In this document: piece by piece, positions 1 through 4,621 of the stretch | Layout: every line of letters starts with the position of its first letter | Numbering within the stretch: the stretch's first letter is position 1 | Origin: Actinomycetes bacterium | Lineage (GTDB): Bacteria; Actinomycetota; Actinomycetes; Mycobacteriales; Mycobacteriaceae | Direction: 5' to 3' | DNA length: 5,025 nt | NCBI GenBank assembly: GCA_023417985.1 | Contig: JAEZDV010000037.1 | Location: 1-5,025 of the forward strand | Position numbers and translations under genes: made by a program | The notes under the pieces: generated by a model | Databases searched by the model: none | What the model was told of the DNA's origin: nothing | The model's input: the letters and a program-made list of their open reading frames with translations, nothing else

Positions 1-37
1 TGGTGGGGACGAGAGAGTTGTGTGAGCGCAGGTCCAC

Positions 38-361
38 ATGCTGGCTGGCGGTGTACTCCTGGTGCGGCGCTCCGAACGGGTTCTCGGCAGGCTTCGCCGC
101 GACTCCCACTGTGTCGACGGACTGGAGACGGATCGCTGGTTCTTCGACGACTACTTCGAGGACTGCACGGACGGCTACCTGTTCACCCGCGATGCGACGC
201 TTGCAGCAGATGCGTGCGTGTCGTGGTTCCGAGACGTTCCCGGTGTCCCGGTGCTCGAGGACATCGGGTGCGACTACGAATACCCCGATAGCCTTCCGCT
301 GCCCGGCAAGCAGGGCACAGCCTCCATACACGGCACAGCCTCCATACACTCTGCCGAATGA
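38..361 (+). CDS. Unrecognised short protein, possibly a remnant of a longer gene
   Basis: I do not recognise a family. The predicted product is 107 residues, acidic and aromatic in its middle part (WFFDDYFEDC around residues 33-42) and contains several cysteines. The reading frame shows a strong G/C bias at third codon positions, which supports real coding now or in the recent past. An in-frame TGA at 23-25 limits how far upstream the frame extends, so the ATG at 38 is the first available; only a weak GCAGG lies before it. The last residues, GTASIH twice, come from an 18-bp tandem repeat and look like an addition to the tail. The stop TGA overlaps the ATG of the LacI-type gene (ATGA), which would allow translational coupling. 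It could be an intact small gene co-transcribed with the regulator, or the surviving C-terminal part of a decayed gene whose upstream part lies outside the window. Confidence 0.4.
   Translation: MLAGGVLLVRRSERVLGRLRRDSHCVDGLETDRWFFDDYFEDCTDGYLFTRDATLAADACVSWFRDVPGVPVLEDIGCDYEYPDSLPLPGKQGTASIHGTASIHSAE
314..349. repeat. Perfect 18-bp tandem direct repeat, two copies
   Basis: The unit GGCACAGCCTCCATACAC occurs at 314-331 and again at 332-349 without mismatch or gap. It is in frame with the upstream ORF (GTASIH twice) and ends 8 bp before the ATG of the LacI-type gene. The second copy, with the T that follows it, forms TACACT (345-350), a possible -10 element; the first copy gives TACACG and does not. 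A recent slippage duplication is the simplest origin. Confidence 0.95.
345..350 (+). promoter_or_regulatory. Possible -10 element for a leaderless LacI-type transcript
   Basis: TACACT fits the TANNNT pattern of actinobacterial -10 elements. Seven bases separate it from the ATG at 358, so transcription could begin on the A of that ATG. This would explain why no Shine-Dalgarno sequence is visible before the gene. No convincing -35 element is seen (322-327 reads CTCCAT). This is inferred from spacing alone. Confidence 0.3.
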
Positions 362-1383
362 GCAGTAAGTCGATTACGAGTTATGACGTCGCACGGCGCG
401 CCGGCGTGTCGCAGTCGACGGTGTCCCGGGCGCTGCGCGACGATCCTCGGGTCATCGAGGCGACGCGTAAACGGATCCAAGCCCTTGCTCACGAGATGGG
501 ATATGTCCCGCACATCACGGCCCGGAGCTTGATCACCAGGAAGTCGTCCACTATTGGAATCGTCAGTGGCGACCTGCGCAACCCGTCGTACCCCACTCTG
601 GTCAACTCGCTGCAAGATCACTTCGCTCGGCAGGACTACCGCGTGCTGCTGATGAGCGACCGGACCGAGGGGGCCCTGGACAAGGACGTCCGGGCGCTGC
701 GGGGCGGACTGGTGGACGGGGTCGTCTTCATCTCCGCCCGCCTGGACTCGCCCATCGTCTCGGAGATGATCGACTGGAAAATTCCCTTGGTGATCTTGAA
801 CCGGGATGTGCAAGGTCGACAGGCTCATCTGGTGGACCGCGTGACGTCGGACAACCTCGGGGGAGGTCGACTGGTTGCAAAGCATCTGGTCGAGATGGGA
901 CACCGCCGCATCGCTCTGATTTCCGGTCCCCTCGAGAACGCGAGCATCAAACTGCGGGAAGAGGGGTTTCGTGAGGGGCTCGCCGACCTCGGTGTTCCCC
1001 TGGATCCGGAGTTGGTCCACCGCGGGGCGGTGGATGCGGAAACCGGTCTCGAAGGCGGCCTCGAATTGCTGGGTAGACCGGACCGGCCCACCGCAGTGTT
1101 CTGTGCCACCGATTTCATGGCCTACGGCACGCTGGACGCAGCGAAGCGATCGAATCTCTCTGTTCCGGAGGATGTCTCGATTATCGGCTACAACGACCTG
1201 CACCAGTCCGGATGGGCAATATTCGATCTGACCACGGTGCGGCAACCCCTCGAGGATATGGCCGCTGCCGCGGCGGAGATTTTGCTCGCGCGCATCGGCG
1301 GGGCGACGGATGCGCCGATGCACAAACTGTTCCCCGTCGAGTGGGTGCAGAGGGGTAGTGCGGGTCCGGTCAACGACCGTTAA
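358..1383 (+). CDS. LacI/GalR-family transcriptional regulator
   Basis: The 341-residue product has the usual length and layout of the family. An N-terminal helix-turn-helix occupies about residues 7-28 (YDVARRAGVSQSTVSRAL), followed by the hinge helix near 51-60 (HITARSLITR). A periplasmic-binding-protein-like effector domain follows from about 64 to 335. Family landmarks there are GIVSGDLRNPSYP (67-79), VILNRD (145-150), SDNLGGGRLVAKHLVEMGHR (164-183), a PTAVFCATDFMAYG block (244-257), IIGYND (275-280) and LTTVRQP (291-297). The ATG at 358 is the only start that keeps the HTH complete. It has no Shine-Dalgarno sequence but overlaps the upstream stop as ATGA, so it is either coupled or leaderless. 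Such proteins usually repress catabolic genes and release DNA on binding a small ligand. Its likely targets here are the adjacent monooxygenase gene and the divergent SDR/cupin promoters. The ligand cannot be told from sequence. Confidence 0.95.
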   Translation: MSSKSITSYDVARRAGVSQSTVSRALRDDPRVIEATRKRIQALAHEMGYVPHITARSLITRKSSTIGIVSGDLRNPSYPTLVNSLQDHFARQDYRVLLMSDRTEGALDKDVRALRGGLVDGVVFISARLDSPIVSEMIDWKIPLVILNRDVQGRQAHLVDRVTSDNLGGGRLVAKHLVEMGHRRIALISGPLENASIKLREEGFREGLADLGVPLDPELVHRGAVDAETGLEGGLELLGRPDRPTAVFCATDFMAYGTLDAAKRSNLSVPEDVSIIGYNDLHQSGWAIFDLTTVRQPLEDMAAAAAEILLARIGGATDAPMHKLFPVEWVQRGSAGPVNDR

Positions 1384-1385
1384 CC
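1368..1385. promoter_or_regulatory. Imperfect inverted repeat across the regulator's stop codon
   Basis: GGTCAACG at 1368-1375 and CGTTAACC at 1378-1385 form arms with 7 of 8 positions paired around a 2-bp centre. It spans the TAA of the LacI-type gene and lies about 125 bp before the monooxygenase ATG. It may be an operator for that gene or a weak hairpin; there is no T-tract. The 8-mer CGACCGTT in it also occurs at 3653-3660 in the divergent control region, which could be chance. Confidence 0.3.
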
Positions 1386-1501
1386 AACGCAACAATGCTG
1401 TAACCGCGGACATCCGATTCGGCAATAAAGCCTGAATACATTCGAAGTCACAGCGCAGGGCAACGGTGCCGTCGCTTCCCGAACCTCATCCCGCCCGCGT
1501 C

Positions 1502-1506
1502 AGGAG
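1502..1506 (+). promoter_or_regulatory. Shine-Dalgarno site that fixes the RutA-like start
   Basis: AGGAG lies 4 bases before the ATG at 1511. This supports ATG 1511 over the in-frame GTG at 1466, which has no such site and would add 15 residues without family resemblance. The 127-bp gap after the regulator also holds GAATACATTC (1434-1443), an interrupted palindrome; no promoter could be assigned with confidence. Confidence 0.75.
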
Positions 1507-1510
1507 TGAC

Positions 1511-2596
1511 ATGGAAATCGGTGTCTTCATTCCCATCGGCAACAACGGTTGGCTCATCTCCAAGAGTGCCCCGCAGTACATGCCGTCGTTCGAACTGAAC
1601 AAGACGATCGTGCAGAAGGCCGAGGAGCACGGTTTGGATTTCGCTCTGTCGATGATCAAGCTCAAGGGTTTCGGTGGTGAGACCGAGTTCTGGGATCACA
1701 ACCTCGAGTCGTTCACGTTGATGGCCGGTCTTGCGGCGGTGACCGAGAAGATCAAGTTGTTCGCCTCGACGCCGATTCTCACGTTGCCGCCGGCGATGGT
1801 GGCGCGGATGGCCTCGACGATCGATTCGATTGCGCCGGGCCGGTTCGGTGTGAACATCGTGACCGGGTGGGCACCGAACGAGTACACGCAGATGGGGTTG
1901 TGGCCGGGTGAGGAGTACTTCGGGTATCGCTATGCCCAGGCGACGGAGTACGTGACGGTGATGAAGCAGTTGTGGGCCGATGGGGTCAGCAATTTCAAGG
2001 GTGAGCATTACACGATGGACGAGTGTGTTCTGTCGCCGAGTCCGATGGGTGGTGGGGTGCCGATCGTGGCGGCGGGGCAGTCCAAGAGTGGGATGAAGTT
2101 TGCGTCGGAGATGGCGGATTTCAATTTCATCATGGGTTCGGGAATCAATACGCCGACGGCGATTTCCGATGCGACTGCGACTCTTGTGGAGGCGGCGGCC
2201 GGGGCCGGTCGTGATGTCGGTGCGTTGACGTTGTTCATGATCATCGCGGATGAGACGGACGAAGCGGCGCAGGCGAAGTGGCAGGATTATCACGACAATG
2301 CCGATCTTGCGGCGTTGGGGTATATGGCGGATCAGTCGTCGGCTGATGCGTCTGCGGATGATTCTTCGACGGCGAAGACGATTTCGTTGCCGGAGGGTGC
2401 TGTGAACTTCAATATGGGCACGCTTGTCGGTTCGTACGAGTCGGTGGCGAGGATGCTCGATGAGGTTGCGGGGCTCGAGGGGATCAAGGGGATCATGTTG
2501 ACGTTCGATGATTTCGTCGAGGGTATCGAGAGTTTCGGTACTCGGATTCAGCCGTTGATGAAGTGTCGTAACAGTATTCAGGCGGCAGCAGCCTGA
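1511..2596 (+). CDS. rutA: RutA-like FMN-dependent pyrimidine oxygenase
   Basis: The product (361 residues) belongs to the luciferase-like monooxygenase superfamily. It aligns, as far as I recall the E. coli protein, almost end to end with RutA (363 residues). Shared blocks include GVFIPIGNNGWLIS (4-17), DFALSMIK (43-50), EFWDHNLESFTLMAGLAAVT (59-78), RFGVNIVTGW (111-120), NTPTA (213-217), FMIIADETD (242-250), NMGTLVGSY (301-309), SVARMLDEVA (311-320) and LTFDDF (330-335). Residues expected to contact FMN in RutA are present: I49-K50, N115, E124, R140-Y141 and S191. RutA uses reduced FMN and O2 to open uracil between N3 and C4, giving ureidoacrylate or its peracid; a separate flavin reductase supplies FMNH2 and none is seen here. 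The C-terminal stretch at about 270-295 differs most. The protein is cytosolic. The family call is firm; uracil as the physiological substrate is less so, because no other rut gene is present and related enzymes attack other compounds. Confidence 0.88.
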   Translation: MEIGVFIPIGNNGWLISKSAPQYMPSFELNKTIVQKAEEHGLDFALSMIKLKGFGGETEFWDHNLESFTLMAGLAAVTEKIKLFASTPILTLPPAMVARMASTIDSIAPGRFGVNIVTGWAPNEYTQMGLWPGEEYFGYRYAQATEYVTVMKQLWADGVSNFKGEHYTMDECVLSPSPMGGGVPIVAAGQSKSGMKFASEMADFNFIMGSGINTPTAISDATATLVEAAAGAGRDVGALTLFMIIADETDEAAQAKWQDYHDNADLAALGYMADQSSADASADDSSTAKTISLPEGAVNFNMGTLVGSYESVARMLDEVAGLEGIKGIMLTFDDFVEGIESFGTRIQPLMKCRNSIQAAAA

Positions 2597-2670
2597 CACG
2601 AACACAGTCGGGCAACACCGTCCGTCACTCGACGAGCGGACAATCGACCAGGCCCCCGGCCAGCTCGAAT

Positions 2671-2695
2671 CACGAGGAGGCTCGACCTCTCGGTG
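2671..2695. terminator. Imperfect hairpin downstream of the RutA-like gene
   Basis: CACGAGGAGG (2671-2680) can pair with CCTCTCGGTG (2686-2695) across a 5-base loop if two single-base bulges are allowed. It begins 75 bp after the stop. No T-tract follows. It may contribute to transcription end or RNA stability, but it is weak compared with the hairpin at 2757-2792. Confidence 0.25.
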
Positions 2696-2756
2696 TGGTT
2701 CGGGGCCGGGGGTCTGCTCTGCGATGCCGATCGGATAGGCGGGGTGGAACCCCGGT

Positions 2757-2792
2757 CTTCCCGTCCGGGCGATCTACAACCCGGACGGGAAG
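2757..2792. terminator. Perfect 13-bp hairpin between convergent genes, likely bidirectional terminator
   Basis: CTTCCCGTCCGGG (2757-2769) is followed by a 10-base loop and its exact reverse complement CCCGGACGGGAAG (2780-2792). It sits 12 bp past the SDR stop on the minus strand and 160 bp past the RutA-like stop on the plus strand, so it could end both transcripts. It lacks a T-tract on either side, as is common for actinobacterial terminators. A smaller GGGGT/ACCCC hairpin (2741-2753) lies just beside it. Nothing else was found in the 208-bp spacer 2597-2804. Confidence 0.75.
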
Positions 2793-2804
2793 GGCGGCAG
2801 TCGT

Positions 2805-3572
2805 TCACACGCCGGACGTGTCCATCCCGGCCACCGTGCGGTAGAGCCCGGCCGAGACGTGGAGAAGTTGTCCCGTGATGTAACGCGCCTCTTCCGAGGC
2901 GAGGAAACGTACGGCGTTCGCGACATCGATCGACTCGACGGCCCTGCCCATAGGGGACGGAGCTACCAGTCGGGTGAGGGTTGTCGGCTCCAAGGCGTTC
3001 AGCTTTTCGTTCGCGATCAGACCCGGGACCACCGAATTGACAGTGATGCTGTGGCGACCGAACTCGAGAGCGAGAGTTCGTGTCAGTCCGTCGGTTGCCG
3101 CCTTCGACACGGCATAGTTCGCGTTCTTGGTGCTGCCGGTCGCGCCGATGGAGGTGACGTTCACGATCCGGCCGAATCCCCGCTCCGCCATCGAGGGGAC
3201 CACGGCTTGTGCGCACCACCAAGAAGTCCGGAGATTCGCATCAAGTGTGAACTCCAGATCCTCCGGGTGCAACGACTCGAAGGCTCCTGTGCGCATGCCG
3301 CCGGCATTGTTCACGAGGATTTCCACGGGCCCGAGTTCTTTGGCGGCCGTGCATACAACGTCCAGCGCGCCTTCCCGGTGATCGATCGTGCCTTCGATCA
3401 CGCGCACCTGGGTCAGCGTTTCGAGTTCGGCCGCGAGCCGGTCGACCGACGGATCCGATTTCCGGACCTGAAGGGCTACCGCCGCACCCCCTTCCGCCAG
3501 CACGCGTGCGATCACCGATCCAGTATGTCCTCCGGCGGCTGTCACCAGGGCGACACGATTCTTCACCTGCAT
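2805..3572 (-). CDS. Short-chain dehydrogenase/reductase (SDR), FabG-like
   Basis: The 255-residue product has the size and order of a classical SDR: an N-terminal beta-strand and glycine-rich loop (VALVTAAGGHTG, 7-18), the NNAG motif at 88-91, N113, S141 and the YAVSK active site with Y153 and K157, then the NSVVPG block (179-184) and a C-terminal ITGQ motif (232-235). These residues predict NAD(P)(H)-dependent oxidation or reduction of an alcohol or carbonyl. The nucleotide motif is unusual: the normal TGxxxG[I/L]G reads TAAGGHTG, losing two of three glycines. ATG 3572 is preferred because AAAGGA lies 7 bases upstream and the protein then begins as SDRs do. The gene faces the RutA-like gene and diverges from the cupin gene, sharing a control region with it. 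It may act on a product of the monooxygenase or of the cupin enzyme. Substrate and direction are unknown. Confidence 0.92.
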   Translation of the reverse strand: MQVKNRVALVTAAGGHTGSVIARVLAEGGAAVALQVRKSDPSVDRLAAELETLTQVRVIEGTIDHREGALDVVCTAAKELGPVEILVNNAGGMRTGAFESLHPEDLEFTLDANLRTSWWCAQAVVPSMAERGFGRIVNVTSIGATGSTKNANYAVSKAATDGLTRTLALEFGRHSITVNSVVPGLIANEKLNALEPTTLTRLVAPSPMGRAVESIDVANAVRFLASEEARYITGQLLHVSAGLYRTVAGMDTSGV

Positions 3573-3579
3573 CCTGTAT

Positions 3580-3585
3580 TCCTTT
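3580..3585 (-). promoter_or_regulatory. Shine-Dalgarno site for the SDR gene
   Basis: On the minus strand AAAGGA lies 7 bases before ATG 3572. It rules in favour of this start over an in-frame ATG at 3620, which would add 16 residues (including HCCRKEY) that do not resemble an SDR N-terminus. Confidence 0.75.
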
Positions 3586-3613
3586 CGGCAGCAATGAGTT
3601 AGAGCTACGTGAG

Positions 3614-3629
3614 TATGCAATCACGCATA
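3614..3629. repeat. Short inverted repeat TATGC-N6-GCATA
   Basis: The arms TATGC (3614-3618) and GCATA (3625-3629) are exact complements around AATCAC. A second overlapping pair, CGTGA (3608-3612) and TCACG (3621-3625), is also present. The position near the proposed SDR start of transcription suggests a second protein-binding site, but it does not resemble a LacI-type operator. Confidence 0.35.
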
Positions 3630-3641
3630 GTCCTCCCCGTC

Positions 3642-3651
3642 GAACCGGTTC
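3642..3651. promoter_or_regulatory. Candidate operator palindrome GAACCGGTTC
   Basis: This is a perfect 10-bp palindrome with a central CG, the form expected of many LacI-family operators. It lies in the middle of the divergent control region, within a wider quasi-symmetric stretch (3638-3667) bounded by CCGTC and GACGG. A site here could control both the SDR and cupin transcripts. A near copy (14 of 16 bases over 3641-3656) is at 73-88, upstream of the regulator. Assignment to the regulator encoded at 358-1383 is inference. Confidence 0.5.
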
Positions 3652-3767
3652 TCGACCGTTGAGACGGCTGTCCCCGCATACTGAGGGCGTTATCAACACG
3701 CGATGCGAGATCGTCCCGGTTTATTAACTCCTAGGAAACGGATTCCCAGAAAACGGGGTGCAGAATC

Positions 3768-3830
3768 ATGCTCATGCGAATCCCCATGCAAAGGAACGCC
3801 GTCCGCATGTCCCGCCATTCCGTCCGATGA
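3768..3830 (+). CDS. Possible leader peptide (20 residues) upstream of the cupin gene
   Basis: An ATG at 3768, preceded at 7 bases by GGGGTG (3755-3760), opens a 20-codon frame rich in Met and Arg (MLMRIPMQRN then AVRMSRHSVR). Its TGA overlaps the ATG at 3827 of the cupin gene (ATGA). The cupin ATG has no Shine-Dalgarno sequence, so ribosomes ending the short frame could restart there. This would make it a coupling or attenuating leader. It could equally be a chance frame if the cupin protein really begins at GTG 3758. No family is recognised. Confidence 0.35.
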   Translation: MLMRIPMQRNAVRMSRHSVR

Positions 3831-4621
3831 AGCCCCACGTCCAGTACCGGCACATGACCGAGTCGTCCTGGATGAATCTCGGGGCGAGCGCCCGGTGCCG
3901 TGAACTCAACCGTGACGAGACCGAGGGTGCGACGATCTCGATCCTCGAGGTCTCCGCCGGCTGGTCGGATCACGAAAACAGCCTGGGGCACGGTGATCTC
4001 GAGGTATTCCTCCTCGGAGGAGAACTGGTCTTCGGGGACGGTGTGGTGGGGGCGACGGGGAGCTACCACCGCTGGTTCTCCAGGGCGGGTTCCGCTGCGG
4101 TCGTGCGGTCTACGGGTCCCGCCGTGATGCTCGTCCAGCGAGCGCCGGCCGCCGTGCCGCCCCGAGGCGGGGCTGACGTTGTGATTCACACGGATCCCGT
4201 CGATTTCCAGTGGCGGGGTCACGGAGAGGGTCGGAATCGGTCCGAGATGGCCGTTCTCCGTGAGGATTCCGACACGGGATCGCAGACCTACGCGCTCAGG
4301 CTTCCGCCGGGGTGGGTCGGACGCGCCGGGCAGCACTTCCACACGGTGTCGGAGGAGGCGTTCATCGTGACCGGCGACGTCGCCCTCGAAGACGAGCCGG
4401 TGTACACCTCGGGAAGCTATCTTTTCCGGCCCCCTCATGTGGTGCACGGTGCTCGCGAACGCAGTGAGACCGGGTGCTTCGCGCTCACCTGGACAAGTGG
4501 GCCAATAGATTTCAACTATGTGACCGTCGAAGGGCCGATACCCGTACCGAGCGATATTCCGCGCTCAGGCGGATGCTTCGGAACTCACTCGCACCAGATC
4601 GATTCGGAGAACCACACGTGA
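3827..4621 (+). CDS. Two-domain cupin protein, putative metal-dependent enzyme
   Basis: The product is 264 residues with two cupin barrels. The second (about 150-230) has a full metal site: H170 and H172 in HFHTVSEE, E176 or E177, and H207 in RPPHVVHG. The first (about 35-105) is degenerate: only H55 and E59 of the first motif remain (GHGDLE), with H81 nearby. Such bicupins, including ChrR-like and DUF4437-type proteins, bind Fe, Mn, Ni or Zn, and some are dioxygenases, isomerases or hydrolases; I cannot choose between them. No signal peptide is seen, so it should be cytosolic. ATG 3827 is chosen because MKPHVQYRHM looks like a natural start and it overlaps the leader frame. GTG 3758 would add 23 His/Pro/Arg-rich residues and lacks a good ribosome site. 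It overlaps the next gene by GTGA and probably forms an operon with it. Confidence 0.75.
   Translation: MKPHVQYRHMTESSWMNLGASARCRELNRDETEGATISILEVSAGWSDHENSLGHGDLEVFLLGGELVFGDGVVGATGSYHRWFSRAGSAAVVRSTGPAVMLVQRAPAAVPPRGGADVVIHTDPVDFQWRGHGEGRNRSEMAVLREDSDTGSQTYALRLPPGWVGRAGQHFHTVSEEAFIVTGDVALEDEPVYTSGSYLFRPPHVVHGARERSETGCFALTWTSGPIDFNYVTVEGPIPVPSDIPRSGGCFGTHSHQIDSENHT
4606..4610 (+). promoter_or_regulatory. Shine-Dalgarno site for the lipoprotein gene
   Basis: GGAGA inside the end of the cupin gene lies 7 bases before GTG 4618. It supports GTG 4618 as start, with the GTGA overlap linking the two genes in translation. Confidence 0.65.

Larger units (their letters stand above)
3612..3682. promoter_or_regulatory. 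Symmetric divergent promoter region of the SDR and cupin genes
   Basis: AGTATGC (3612-3618) and GCATACT (3676-3682) are exact inverted copies whose midpoint (3647) coincides with the palindrome at 3642-3651. Read outward on each strand, CATACT could be a -10 element. TCGACG (minus, 3643-3638) and TCGACC (plus, 3652-3657) would then be weak -35 elements with spacers of 20 and 19 bases. The implied SDR leader is about 30 bases, enough to contain its Shine-Dalgarno site. The -10/-35 assignment is inference; the symmetry is seen directly. Confidence 0.4.

Noticed and set aside
3..368. A second plus-strand frame over the first 368 bases
   Set aside because: It is Thr/Ser/Arg-rich, starts at the window edge, and lacks the third-position G/C bias seen in the frame at 38-361.
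274..1425. A 383-codon open frame on the minus strand opposite the LacI-type gene
   Set aside because: The plus strand encodes a textbook LacI-family protein; the opposite frame has no recognisable domain.
1434..1443. GAATACATTC as an operator or -10 region for the RutA-like gene
   Set aside because: It has only 4-bp arms and shares only the outer GAA and TTC with GAACCGGTTC; no -35 element at a suitable distance was found.
1466..1510. GTG start at 1466 for the RutA-like gene
   Set aside because: AGGAG sits just before ATG 1511 and RutA proteins begin at M(K/E)IGVF; the extra residues have no counterpart in the family.
1448..2605. A 385-codon open frame on the minus strand opposite the RutA-like gene
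   Set aside because: Its translation is extremely Arg/His-rich and resembles no family, whereas the plus strand matches RutA along its whole length. It is a by-product of GC-rich codon use.
2578..3222. A 214-codon minus-strand frame overlapping the convergent spacer and SDR end
   Set aside because: It runs through the terminator hairpin, overlaps the SDR in another frame and is low-complexity in Arg, Gly and Ser.
2859..3602. A 247-codon open frame on the plus strand opposite the SDR gene
   Set aside because: The SDR on the minus strand has all catalytic motifs and a ribosome site; the plus frame is Arg/His-rich with no domain.
3758..3826. GTG start at 3758 for the cupin gene
   Set aside because: It lacks a suitably spaced ribosome site and adds a His/Pro/Arg-rich segment unlike a cupin N-terminus. 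It cannot be fully excluded.
3731..4447. A 238-codon minus-strand frame opposite the cupin gene
   Set aside because: The plus frame carries the cupin metal motifs and operon overlap; the minus frame shows no domain.
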